Assembly (NCBI GenBank): GCA_023459275.1
Contig: JAEWVC010000041.1
Span: forward strand, 1 to 64,000
Length of the DNA stretch: 64,000 nucleotides
Source: Bacillota bacterium
GTDB lineage: Bacteria > Bacillota > Clostridia > Christensenellales > Aristaeellaceae
Reading direction: 5' to 3'
This document shows positions 24,818 through 33,271 of the stretch, piece after piece; within the stretch, counting starts at the first letter, position 1, and the number at the start of each line of letters is the position of its first letter. The notes under the pieces are model-generated. The model searched no databases. It had not been told where the DNA came from and saw only the letters and a program-made list of their open reading frames with translations. The translations under genes were made by a program, and so were the position numbers.

Positions 24818-26254
24818 TCAGGACACGAATTCCTTTTTCAGCGCCTCATATTCAGCCCGCTCCTCACCTGTCAGTCCCTCCGGGCCATCTGCCCGCAGCC
24901 GCTGGTTGATCCGCTTCACGCTTTGGCTCACCCCGGGCGTCAGGCGGAACTTCTTGGCCGCGAACCAGGCGTACCCCATCAGGAACAGGAAGGGCAGGAA
25001 CATAAACAGCCGGATGCCCAGGACCGCCGAGCCGGGCTGCGCGGGCATATCCCCTGCACCGCTTGGGGCGATATATCCGGTCAGCGACAGCACGTTGCCG
25101 ATCACAAAAATGGCGAGAGCGGAACTGATTTTCCGAACAAAGGTCATCACCCCGCTGAAGGAACCTGTGCTGCGCTGGTGAAGCCCCATTTCGCCGATGT
25201 CCACCACATCCGGGAAGATGATCCAGCACATGGTCTGGGCACCGGCAAAGCCCAACGCCGTGAGAAGGGCGAAGGCGTATACGTAAAAGGCGGGCCATCC
25301 GGCGGGGTAAAAGGCGATGAAGATGGAACTGGCGATGGACAGGGGCAGGCCGAAGCGGTAGATCTTCGTCTTGCCTACCTTGTTGACGAGGCTGTTGATC
25401 AAGGGGAACAGCAGCAGCTGCACCCCCAGAAAGGTACCCAAAAATACGGTGGAGCTTACGCCCGCAACGGCATAGCTGGCATAGTACAGGATCACCGCCG
25501 ATACCATGTCCAGCGTCACAGCCTGGCAAAGATACAGCGTAAGGAGCTGCCTGAAGGCGCGGACGCGGAAAGGCATGATAAACGTGCCGATGGAAAAGGC
25601 GGAGCGCTTGTCCTCATACGGCACCCGCTCCTTGACCAGAAGGCCGATGAGGATAAGCGGCACGGCAAAGGCAAGGCCGAATCCAAGGACCAGGGTCAAA
25701 TAGAAGGAATGCAAGGACAGCGTGCCTGCCTGATAAGCGTTGTACAGCTCGGATGGCAGCAGCGTACAAAGGGCGGTGGCCGTCAGGGAAAACACCAGCC
25801 GCAGCAGATTTACGCGGTTGCATTTGGCGAAATCCTCTGTAACCTCGGTGCTCATGGAACTGTAGGGGACGGCAATCACGGTGGACACCGTATTGTAAAA
25901 AACATAGGCGGCCATGGCAAAAGCAACCTTCCAGCCCGTTGAGGCAAAGTTCACCGGAAGCCAGACAAGAGCCATGGCTGCGATGATCAAAAAGCCTCCG
26001 GCAATCAGGTAAGGCCTGCGCCGGCCTATTTTTGTACGGGTGTTATCTGAGAAAATGCCCATCATGGGATCGGAAATGGCATCCCATGCCTTGGAGACGA
26101 AAACTACCGCGCCCGCCCAGGCGGGACCGATACGCAGCACGTTTGTCAGAAAGATCAGATAAAGCACCGACAGCATCGACTGCCCGCCGCCTCCGAAGAG
26201 GTCTCCCGCCGCAAACAGCACCATTTCCCACCGGGGCATTTTTTGCTTTTCCAT
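24818..26254 (-). CDS. GPH-family (MelB-like) glycoside/uronide:cation symporter
   Basis: The 478-residue, 12-helix protein carries the family signature around DAISDPMMGIFSDNTRTKIG followed by RRRPYLIAGG (residues 58-87), which includes the cation-site Asp residues of MelB-like carriers. It imports glycosides, pentosides or glucuronides with Na+ or H+. GGAGG lies 5 bases before the ATG at 26254. It heads the operon with the toroid-like protein, GH105 and NYN genes, so the likely cargo is an oligosaccharide carrying a uronic acid. Confidence 0.88.
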   Translation of the reverse strand: MEKQKMPRWEMVLFAAGDLFGGGGQSMLSVLYLIFLTNVLRIGPAWAGAVVFVSKAWDAISDPMMGIFSDNTRTKIGRRRPYLIAGGFLIIAAMALVWLPVNFASTGWKVAFAMAAYVFYNTVSTVIAVPYSSMSTEVTEDFAKCNRVNLLRLVFSLTATALCTLLPSELYNAYQAGTLSLHSFYLTLVLGFGLAFAVPLILIGLLVKERVPYEDKRSAFSIGTFIMPFRVRAFRQLLTLYLCQAVTLDMVSAVILYYASYAVAGVSSTVFLGTFLGVQLLLFPLINSLVNKVGKTKIYRFGLPLSIASSIFIAFYPAGWPAFYVYAFALLTALGFAGAQTMCWIIFPDVVDIGEMGLHQRSTGSFSGVMTFVRKISSALAIFVIGNVLSLTGYIAPSGAGDMPAQPGSAVLGIRLFMFLPFLFLMGYAWFAAKKFRLTPGVSQSVKRINQRLRADGPEGLTGEERAEYEALKKEFVS

Positions 26255-26329
26255 TCTGCCTCCGCACCGCTGCCTATCGTTTTGCCGTTTTATGTGCAAT
26301 TGTCCGGCACCTCAGCCTGCGATACTGCC

Positions 26330-26358
26330 ATTATACCGGGTATAGGGCCGGTTGTCCA
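26330..26358 (-). promoter_or_regulatory. Promoter of the GPH/GH105 operon with a palindromic operator
   Basis: On the minus strand TGGACA (26353-26358) and TATAAT (26330-26335) are 17 bases apart. TATACCGGGTATA (26333-26345) is a palindrome apart from its central base and sits in the spacer and -10 region, a good place for repression by a sugar-responsive regulator. Confidence 0.65.
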
Positions 26359-26437
26359 CATTCTTCCACCAAGCCATACAGGGTTTATATATGAACTGAT
26401 GTTCATACCTCAGTCCTGTCATGCTATATGCCGGATC

Positions 26438-26466
26438 TTGACTTTTTTTCGCGCATGGCCTATACT
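26438..26466 (+). promoter_or_regulatory. Promoter of the diguanylate cyclase gene
   Basis: TTGACT (26438-26443) and TATACT (26461-26466) are separated by 17 bases. The leader to the start codon is about 135 bases and AT-rich near its end. Together with the divergent promoter at 26330-26358 it accounts for the 26255-26609 gap. Confidence 0.65.
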
Positions 26467-26609
26467 GCATACATATAATCTTATAAAGAATCGGGGGAAA
26501 CACGGAGAGCCATACACAAGACTGCTCTTGGCAGGCCGGAAAGACCATACGGTATGCACCCGCATAGAGTAGCGGACAGCGTTTTTTCTATATTTAATAA
26601 TAAGGCGGT

Positions 26610-28607
26610 ATGGGTATGAACCTTTTCAAACGGTGCGGAGCCTATTTAAAAAAGCCGGGACTCACGCACATTGCCGCCGTCCTGCCGCTGGGACTGTGCG
26701 TGTTGATCATGACTGCCGTATTCATTTCTGTTTCCCACGAATATACCGGGCCCGATATGCCCTTCGCACCCCGGGACCCGGTCTCCCTTGAGGGGGAATG
26801 GAAGCTCAAACGGGGGGATGTGCCTTCCTATGCCGCCGAAACATTGGATGATAGTTCATGGGAAACTGCCGTACTGCCTGCCAACACGGCCGGCCGCGGG
26901 GATGCGGCCACGGCCTTTCAGTGGCTGAGAAGGCAAGTATTTATTCCCGCCAAAGACCAGGGGGCTTATGATGCCATCACGCTGGGCGCCGTCCATGCCG
27001 CCGACGAGGTGTATTTCAACGGAAGGCTTGTGGGATCCACCGGTTCCATGACGGAGGAATGGCAGGTGGATTATGACAAAATCAGGGTCTACCCGCTTCC
27101 GCCGGATCTGATCCACTATGGTGGTGTCAACACGGTGGCTGTCCGGGTCAGATCCATATATACGGATATTGCGGGCATCTACCGGGGGCCGCTGGCCATC
27201 GGCAATTTTACGTATTTTATGGTAAACACACACATGCGGGACATGCCGCTGCTGATTGTGGTCTGCATCATGCTCTTTTCCGGCATCATTTTTATCCTGT
27301 TCAGTTTTTTTAAGCTTCACCAGGGCAGCGACTTCCTGCTGTTCGGTATTTTCTTGCTTCTGATAGCTATCTTTGGCTTTTCCGCCACGCAAATGAGGCT
27401 GAAACTCCAGATGTCTTTTGTCCTGGACAAGCAGATCAAATTCTCAGTCCTGGCAGCCAGCCTGCCTTTCTTTATGCGGTTTTTGTACCTTGTGATCGTT
27501 GCGCCGGACAGGGGCACCCCGCCGGACCGGCTGGCCAAGGGGATGGATGCGGCAACCCGCTGGTTGTTTGTCTATCCCGCCGTATATATTTCTTACAACC
27601 TGATCGTGGGAGATATGCGGGTTTTCAGAATGCTGGATGGCGCCGTCAACGACAAGATGCTGTATCTTTGCGCAGCCGTCTCCCTCCTGCTGATCATTTA
27701 CAAATCTGTCAGGGGCAGGCATGAGGCCTGGTTCCTCCTGGCAGGGGCCATCCTGATGGGGGCAACCGTTATCCATGATTTGGTGGTTTCCCCTTATAAC
27801 GCCGGATACACCTACGCCTATTCCGCCTTTGGCGTCCTTCCCATGATCCTGTCCGGCAACCTGATTCTGATCAACCGCCTCCGGGCCCTCCAGATCGGCC
27901 TTGAGCAGGCCAACCTGAAAATTGCGGGGCAGAACCAGACGCTGGAAATCCAGGTGGCGAAAAAGACGAAGGATCTTACGGAGGCAAACTGCAAGCTGGA
28001 GACCGGCAACAGGGAGCTTACGGAGCTGAACGAAATGATGCGCACCGCCCAGGCAGAGTTGGTGCGGGCTGCCAGCACGGACAGCCTGACAGGCTTGTAC
28101 AACCGGTTTGAGCTGGACAAGCGCCTCCATCATGAAATGAAGGCCATGGAACGGTACGGGGAACGGCGCTTTGAGGGGTTTGCCCTGATCTATATGGATA
28201 TTGACAACTTCAAATATATCAACGATACCTTTGGCCACCAGGCGGGCGACCGTGTGCTTATTCTTTTTGCCGATATTCTAAAGTCTGCGGCACGTTCTTC
28301 GGATATCGCATCCCGGTACGGCGGGGACGAGTTCATTCTGCTGATGCCCGGCACCGGCCATGCGGGCGCTGAAATCCTGGCTCAGAGGATCGCCGGGAAA
28401 CTGGAGGAGGAAAATAGTTTCCAGCGCGAGATCGAGGAGCTGAAAATGCGGCGCATCGTTATGGACCCAGCCCGCAGTCTCCGGCTGTCCTATGGCATTG
28501 CGATATACAGGGAAGGCGCATCCATGGATGATCTTATCAAAGCGGCGGATATCAGCCTTTACGCCATGAAAGAGTCGCATCGCGCGCCACGCACGCCGCT
28601 GAAGTAA
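26610..28607 (+). CDS. Membrane diguanylate cyclase with extracellular GH2-like domain and 7TM-DISM module
   Basis: The 665-residue protein would make cyclic di-GMP. In order it shows a membrane helix (about 20-40); an extracellular beta domain (about 55-200, GEWKLKRGD then WLRRQVFIP and VYFNGRLVGS) resembling the sugar-binding domain of GH2 glycosidases; seven predicted helices of a 7TMR-DISM-like module (about 210-425); a coiled coil (430-480); and a GGDEF domain with intact RYGGDEF (active-site GGDEF near 571-575). RSSD five residues before GGDEF is a canonical product-inhibition site. The start may be the ATG at 26610 or 26616 (AAGGCGG upstream favours 26616). It is divergent from the uronide operon and convergent with an EAL phosphodiesterase. 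Confidence 0.87.
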   Translation: MGMNLFKRCGAYLKKPGLTHIAAVLPLGLCVLIMTAVFISVSHEYTGPDMPFAPRDPVSLEGEWKLKRGDVPSYAAETLDDSSWETAVLPANTAGRGDAATAFQWLRRQVFIPAKDQGAYDAITLGAVHAADEVYFNGRLVGSTGSMTEEWQVDYDKIRVYPLPPDLIHYGGVNTVAVRVRSIYTDIAGIYRGPLAIGNFTYFMVNTHMRDMPLLIVVCIMLFSGIIFILFSFFKLHQGSDFLLFGIFLLLIAIFGFSATQMRLKLQMSFVLDKQIKFSVLAASLPFFMRFLYLVIVAPDRGTPPDRLAKGMDAATRWLFVYPAVYISYNLIVGDMRVFRMLDGAVNDKMLYLCAAVSLLLIIYKSVRGRHEAWFLLAGAILMGATVIHDLVVSPYNAGYTYAYSAFGVLPMILSGNLILINRLRALQIGLEQANLKIAGQNQTLEIQVAKKTKDLTEANCKLETGNRELTELNEMMRTAQAELVRAASTDSLTGLYNRFELDKRLHHEMKAMERYGERRFEGFALIYMDIDNFKYINDTFGHQAGDRVLILFADILKSAARSSDIASRYGGDEFILLMPGTGHAGAEILAQRIAGKLEEENSFQREIEELKMRRIVMDPARSLRLSYGIAIYREGASMDDLIKAADISLYAMKESHRAPRTPLK

Positions 28608-28658
28608 AAAGGCTTTGGGGCATGAAACGGCGCGGGCCTATTTGGCGGAAGCATTCCT

Positions 28659-30905
28659 TCACGCCGGGAGGGTGCGCGCTTTCCTCTCCTCTTCCTTAAG
28701 CAGCAGGACGGCATCCTTGGAAAGCAGGGGCTTGCTGAACAGATATCCCTGTATGAAATCGCACCCCGCCCGCTGCAAATATTCCTTCTGGTTTACGGTT
28801 TCCACACCTTCCGCAACCACCACATGGCCCAGGCGGTGGGCCATGGATATAATGTCACGCGTGATATCCTTATCCGCGGGAAGCTCCGAGAGCCTGGCGA
28901 TAAAGGACCTATCCACTTTCAGACAGGAGATTTCAAGATCTCTTTCTCTGGCCAGGGAGGAATACCCTGTGCCAAAATCGTCGATGGCCACATGGATGCC
29001 GTAAGCCTTCAGGGCGCGGAGTTTGCCGTTGATCTCATCAATCCTGTCCGCAAAGGAAGACTCGGTGATCTCCAGGACCAGACAGCCGGCATTGACTTCC
29101 GTTTCTGAAACGGTTGCCAAAATATCCTTAACAAAATCATCCCGCATCAGCTCCAGGGCGGAGATATTGACGGAGACCTTGGTTTTATGATGGCCGGCGG
29201 CTTGCAGGATTTTCAAAAAACGGCATGCCTCCCGCAAAATCTGTCTCCCCAGAGGGACAATGAGCTGTGATTTTTCAGCTATAGGGATAAATTCTGCCGG
29301 AGATACTTCCCCGAGCTTCCTGCATTTCAGCCTGGCCAGGGCCTCCATCCCTTGGACGCTGCCTGTGGCAAGGTTCAAGATGGGCTGGTACATCAAATAC
29401 ATGCCGCTTCCTTCGATCCCGCTTGCGGCGGCCTGCAGCTCCTCCTCAATTTCGGCGTCCCTTTTTAGCCTGGCTTCCATCTCGCCGGAATAAAAGCGGA
29501 AACCGAAAGGTTCCTCTTCACCCACAAACATGCCGGCAAGGTTGGCGAATTTCAAAACCGTGTCCGCGCCGCCGGCGAAGTATTCCGCCTCCACCACGCC
29601 GATGCTCCCACCGATGGCCTTGGAAGGGAGCGCCTGCTTGAGCGCGTCCATGATCCTGAAGCACAGCGCCCGCAGCTCTTCTTTATCCCGGTACCCCTCC
29701 ACATAGAAAGCGAACCTGTCCACAGAAAGGTGGAAAAGAAGGGAGTGGTCCGTGCACAGCGTCTGCAGCCGGGCGGCCAGGTCACGTATCACCTTATCGC
29801 CGTACTGATAGCCAAAAAGCAGATTGATTTGCTTAAAGTTCCTGTAATTCACCAAAAGCACCGCTCGCTTGCCATGTCCGCAGCTTGCCATGCCTGCCCC
29901 AAACACTTCCTCAAAACGCCGTCTGTTGGGCAGGTCAGAAACCGGGTCATGGTAGGCATAGTGGGCGTTGCGCTTGCCTTTTCTGTAATTTGCCAGGCTC
30001 ACGGCCAGCATCAGCCCATACAGGAGCAAAAGTGAGACAAAGCCTATGATGGATATGTGGTTCACCAGCAATTTTGTGTCGCTCAAATTATATTGCAGGA
30101 TCAGCGTACCGCTTTCGTTGGAATTGGCGTCAACGGGCAGAATGACACGGTAGATGCTTCCGCCCTTCAACGGCTCGATATATTCCTTGCCGGCTTCCAT
30201 GGCGCTTAAGGCCTGGGAAGGAAGAATCTCTGAACCGCTTTGCGCAAACGCAGATGCGGTCGTCGCCGCATCCAGGAAGGTAACGTTGATGATATAGGGA
30301 TCCGTAGCCATCTCCTGAAGCATGCGCTGCGTATCAAAGTACCCTAAAATTGAACTGATCCTGTCGGCCAGAACGCCGGCCTGAACAAAGTACCCTGAAA
30401 TGCCGCGAAAGTATCCGTATTTGTAATATATGCCGGATTCTGGATCCTGCTTGATTTCCTCCACCAGGGATATGTCGCCGCTTTTCCAAAACTGGTACAC
30501 GGAATGCTCGGAGATAGCCTCCCGGCCGATGTCGCGCCCGTTATTGGAATACGCAATGATACCGTCGCTGTTATAGGCATAAAGCTCGTCCACATGCATG
30601 ATATCAGCGATTTGATGCAGCCTTTCACTGCTCAGGTCGTCTTCCCGGCGCAGCACCATTTGCCCGGCTGCCAGCAGCTTTTCACCCAGCAGTCTATTGA
30701 TGATGCTGGATGCGTCAAGCGCCGTTTCCAGATTGTTGGCATAGCTTTTGGCAAACCGCTGAGCTTCCGCGGCCACGCGTTTGTAATAATACCTCTGGGC
30801 ACTGTTGAGAATCAGAAGACCGCACGCCAAAAGAACCGGGGCAATGGCAAGAAATGCTGCGATTTTTGCCTTATGCCTGAACAGGCCCGATTCTCCCTTT
30901 CGCAT
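28659..30905 (-). CDS. Membrane EAL-domain c-di-GMP phosphodiesterase with degenerate GGDEF domain
   Basis: The 748-residue protein has two membrane helices (about 14-34 and 285-310) enclosing a dCache-like extracellular sensor. A GGDEF domain follows in which the active motif reads SVDRF (near residue 393), so cyclase activity is unlikely. The C-terminal EAL domain looks competent: MEALARL, SVNISALEL, LEITES, DDFGTGYSS, KVDRSF, AEGVET and the QGYLFSKPL motif. It should break down c-di-GMP in answer to an external signal. The ATG at 30905 has GGGAGG nine bases upstream; the longer frame begins only with TTG. It converges on the cyclase gene, so the pair could set local c-di-GMP. Confidence 0.88.
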   Translation of the reverse strand: MRKGESGLFRHKAKIAAFLAIAPVLLACGLLILNSAQRYYYKRVAAEAQRFAKSYANNLETALDASSIINRLLGEKLLAAGQMVLRREDDLSSERLHQIADIMHVDELYAYNSDGIIAYSNNGRDIGREAISEHSVYQFWKSGDISLVEEIKQDPESGIYYKYGYFRGISGYFVQAGVLADRISSILGYFDTQRMLQEMATDPYIINVTFLDAATTASAFAQSGSEILPSQALSAMEAGKEYIEPLKGGSIYRVILPVDANSNESGTLILQYNLSDTKLLVNHISIIGFVSLLLLYGLMLAVSLANYRKGKRNAHYAYHDPVSDLPNRRRFEEVFGAGMASCGHGKRAVLLVNYRNFKQINLLFGYQYGDKVIRDLAARLQTLCTDHSLLFHLSVDRFAFYVEGYRDKEELRALCFRIMDALKQALPSKAIGGSIGVVEAEYFAGGADTVLKFANLAGMFVGEEEPFGFRFYSGEMEARLKRDAEIEEELQAAASGIEGSGMYLMYQPILNLATGSVQGMEALARLKCRKLGEVSPAEFIPIAEKSQLIVPLGRQILREACRFLKILQAAGHHKTKVSVNISALELMRDDFVKDILATVSETEVNAGCLVLEITESSFADRIDEINGKLRALKAYGIHVAIDDFGTGYSSLARERDLEISCLKVDRSFIARLSELPADKDITRDIISMAHRLGHVVVAEGVETVNQKEYLQRAGCDFIQGYLFSKPLLSKDAVLLLKEEERKARTLPA

Positions 30906-31080
30906 GGCTTCAGCCTCCCATCCCTCCAGATTGTGACGAAACGGCTGTTCATTTGATTTTGTCAGTGCCTTTCCGCCCTGCCTATTATCCAAGACGGGGA
31001 GGATATGCCCGGTTTTGGTGCGCTTCCTTCAGTCCATATGAAGATAAAGCCTTGAAACATCACGTTTTTGCCATTTCTAT

Positions 31081-31108
31081 CTTATATCGCATCATTTCAT
31101 GTTGTCAA
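31081..31108 (-). promoter_or_regulatory. Promoter of the EAL phosphodiesterase gene
   Basis: On the minus strand TTGACA (31103-31108) and TATAAG (31081-31086) are 16 bases apart. The leader to the ATG at 30905 is about 170 bases; apart from this and the divergent esterase promoter the 30906-31270 gap shows nothing else. Confidence 0.6.
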
Positions 31109-31215
31109 TACAATGCCGCCCAAAATGCGGAATATTGTTGAATTATGTAATTTTTTGCAGAAAATAGCCCATGGGAAGCATCCGTGCCGAAAGGCCATGC
31201 CTGCTGATCCCCCCT

Positions 31216-31243
31216 TTGCGGCTTTCGCCAGCCATGGTATAAT
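31216..31243 (+). promoter_or_regulatory. Promoter of the esterase-methyltransferase operon
   Basis: TATAAT at 31238-31243 is preceded by TGG, an extended -10 (TGnTATAAT). A weak -35, TTGCGG, lies at 31216-31221, 16 bases upstream. The start codon follows about 28 bp later with GGGAGG. Confidence 0.55.
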
Positions 31244-31270
31244 GGAAAAAACTTTACGGGAGGCACGCGC

Positions 31271-32041
31271 ATGGCTTTTTTGAATATGACCTTTTTCTCC
31301 AAGGAATTGGGACGTTCCACCAGCGTCTATGCAATCCTGCCCCAGGGCAGGAAAGGGCCTTTTCCCACGCTGTACCTGCTCCATGGGCTGTCGGATGACC
31401 ACACCATCTGGATGCGCAGGACCAGCGTGGAGCGCTATGCGGACAAATATCCTCTGGCAGTGGTCATGCCGGATGCGGGACGCAGCTTTTACACGGACAT
31501 GGCCCAGGGAGACAAATATTTTTCCTATATCTCCCGGGAATTGCCGGAGGTGTGTGAAAGCCTCTTTCCGCTGTCAAAAAAGCGGGAAGGCCGCTTTGCC
31601 GCTGGTCTGTCCATGGGCGGCTACGGCGCCATGAAGCTTGGGCTTGCCTGCCCCGGCCGCTACGCGGCGGTGGCCAGCCTCTCCGGCGCGCTGGACATGG
31701 AGCCCAAGTCCCACGCTGAAAACAGGCCGCCGGAGTTCTTTAGGGAGCTGATACGCATCTTCGGCAGCCCGGAAAAATTCCCGGGCAGCGGAAACGACCT
31801 GTTCGCCCTGGGGGAAAAGCTGGCCCGCCATCCCGAAAGGGCCCCGAAGATGTATGTGGCCTGCGGCACGGAGGATTTTCTGCTGGAGGCCAACCGTGCC
31901 TTTGTCCAAAGGTTCCAAAGTACCTTTGACCTTACGTATGAGGAGTCCCCAGGTACCCACGAGTGGGGCTTCTGGGATGCCTATATTCAAAAGGTGCTGG
32001 CCTTCCTGCCCATAAAAGCCGGGGAAGGGAAAGCGGAATGA
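31271..32041 (+). CDS. Alpha/beta-hydrolase esterase, esterase D / tributyrin-feruloyl esterase type
   Basis: The 256-residue cytosolic hydrolase has the catalytic triad Ser114 (AGLSMGGYGAMK), Asp202 (CGTEDFLL) and His230 (PGTHEWGFWD), plus the oxyanion HGLSDD segment at 38-43. The closest described types by motif are S-formylglutathione hydrolase-like esterases and the EstA/Est1E group of Firmicutes that remove acetyl or feruloyl groups from plant-derived esters. It starts after GGGAGG. Its TGA overlaps the ATG of the methyltransferase gene in an ATGA junction, so the two are translationally coupled although no shared function is known. Confidence 0.86.
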   Translation: MAFLNMTFFSKELGRSTSVYAILPQGRKGPFPTLYLLHGLSDDHTIWMRRTSVERYADKYPLAVVMPDAGRSFYTDMAQGDKYFSYISRELPEVCESLFPLSKKREGRFAAGLSMGGYGAMKLGLACPGRYAAVASLSGALDMEPKSHAENRPPEFFRELIRIFGSPEKFPGSGNDLFALGEKLARHPERAPKMYVACGTEDFLLEANRAFVQRFQSTFDLTYEESPGTHEWGFWDAYIQKVLAFLPIKAGEGKAE

Positions 32042-32868
32042 AAAGCAAAGCGCCGCGGCGCAAAGCCTTGGACCGGCTGCTGGAGGAAGGGCTCTTCACA
32101 AGCCGGGAGGAGGCGCTGCCGTATTTCCTTGGCGGGCAGGTCTATTGCGGTACGGAGCGGATCGCAAGCCCAGGAACGCTGGTGCCGGGGGACAAATCCC
32201 TTTTTGTAAAGGGCCGGGAGATGCCCTATGTGGCCAAAGGCGGGTTGAAGCTTGCGGGGGCGCTGCGGGATTTTGGCATCGACGCAAAGGGCAGCGTTTG
32301 CCTGGATGCGGGGGCCTGCACCGGGGGCTTCACCGACTGTTTTGTACAAAGCGGGGCGTCCCTGGTATACGCCGTGGAGGTGGGCTTCGGGCAGCTTGCG
32401 GGGAGCCTTAGGCAAAACCCGCGGGTCATCAACCTGGAGAAAACAAACATCAGCGATGAAAGCCTGCTATCCCTCTCCCCAAGGCCGGACCTGGCCAGCG
32501 TGGATCTGAGCTATCTTTCCCTTGTCAAGGCCGTGCCGGTTTTTGCCGCCATCCTGGGCCATACCGGGGAGCTGGCCTGTCTGGTGAAGCCGCTTTTCGA
32601 GGTTACGGATATGCAGGCCCGGCGCACCGGCGTGCTGACGGAGGACGCCTATCTGCCGCTGCTCACCGGCCTCATCCGCGCGCTGAACGCCCAGCCCCTG
32701 ACGCGGGTTAAAAACGTTACCAACAGCCCCGTTACCGGCAACCAGGGCACACTGGAATTTTTTCTGCACATTTCCCTGGGCGTGGGGGAAAGCGCTCCGG
32801 AGCTTTCGCAAAAAGCCCGGGAGGCCGTGGAGCGGGCGCTCAAGCTGGAAAATTACCGTAAGGCATAG
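32038..32868 (+). CDS. tlyA: TlyA-family rRNA 2'-O-methyltransferase
   Basis: The 276-residue protein has an N-terminal S4 RNA-binding domain (residues 1-60, RLLEEGLFTSREEAL) and an FtsJ-type methyltransferase domain. The K-D-K-E catalytic set is visible as Lys in VAKGGLKL, Asp in ASVDLSYLS, Lys in CLVKPLFE and Glu in GTLEFFLH; the SAM site is CLDAGACTGGFTD. TlyA proteins 2'-O-methylate 16S and, in some types, 23S rRNA and were first named as haemolysins. The start ATG overlaps the esterase stop. In many Firmicutes tlyA lies near recN and argR, which are not seen here. Confidence 0.9.
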   Translation: MKSKAPRRKALDRLLEEGLFTSREEALPYFLGGQVYCGTERIASPGTLVPGDKSLFVKGREMPYVAKGGLKLAGALRDFGIDAKGSVCLDAGACTGGFTDCFVQSGASLVYAVEVGFGQLAGSLRQNPRVINLEKTNISDESLLSLSPRPDLASVDLSYLSLVKAVPVFAAILGHTGELACLVKPLFEVTDMQARRTGVLTEDAYLPLLTGLIRALNAQPLTRVKNVTNSPVTGNQGTLEFFLHISLGVGESAPELSQKAREAVERALKLENYRKA

Positions 32869-32936
32869 GCCGCTTTCCGCCGCGCGGGCGGGAGGGTTTC
32901 TTTGGCCATAGGAAAACATGTGGGGAGCGGAAAGCC

Positions 32937-33143
32937 ATTAGAAAATATAATGCGTTGTGGGAATACGTGCAAAAAAACGGCGGGGCCTCCCTCAAGCTGT
33001 CCTTTGAGGAAATACAAGCCATCGGGGGCGTCGCCATCGACCATTCCTTTTTGAACTATAAAAAAGAGCTTTGTGCGTACGGGTATCAGGTGGGGAAAAT
33101 TTCGCTCAAGGAACGGACGGTAATCTTCGAAAAGATCGGGTAG
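32937..33143 (+). CDS. Small conserved hypothetical protein, possibly with an ATT start
   Basis: The conserved-looking part reads RKYNALWEYVQKNGG, then LSFEEIQAIGGV, FLNYKKEL and YGYQVGKIS. This resembles small Clostridia proteins I recall that start with a KYxxLWEYI stretch. In the correct frame the only upstream codons that keep that stretch offer no ATG, GTG or TTG. ATT at 32937 lies 9 bases after GGGGAG, while TTG at 32955 would delete the first six conserved residues and has no ribosome site. The protein would be 68 residues (62 from TTG). It follows tlyA by 68 bp and its function is unknown. Confidence 0.55.
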   Translation: MRKYNALWEYVQKNGGASLKLSFEEIQAIGGVAIDHSFLNYKKELCAYGYQVGKISLKERTVIFEKIG

Positions 33144-33271
33144 ACGCTTCGGCCCCGGCTTTATGGGCTGTAAAAAACCTGGCTTGTCTGCCGGAATCAG
33201 GGAATAAATCCGGCGCCCTCTCCGTTATTTGGGTAAAGGGCATTTGCCCGCGCCCAAAGGAGAGATGGTAC

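Noticed and set aside
22900..24909. A 669-codon plus-strand open frame opposite the toroid-like protein gene
   Set aside because: The minus-strand gene has a good ribosome site, an operon position and protein-like motifs; the plus-strand translation does not.
31963..32037. N-terminal extension of tlyA into the esterase gene
   Set aside because: The S4 domain begins at the ATG at 32038, which forms a normal ATGA overlap with the esterase stop.
33071..33271. N-terminal extension of the five-SH3b protein
   Set aside because: The extension overlaps the small gene ending at 33143 and precedes a clear signal peptide and ribosome site at 33272.
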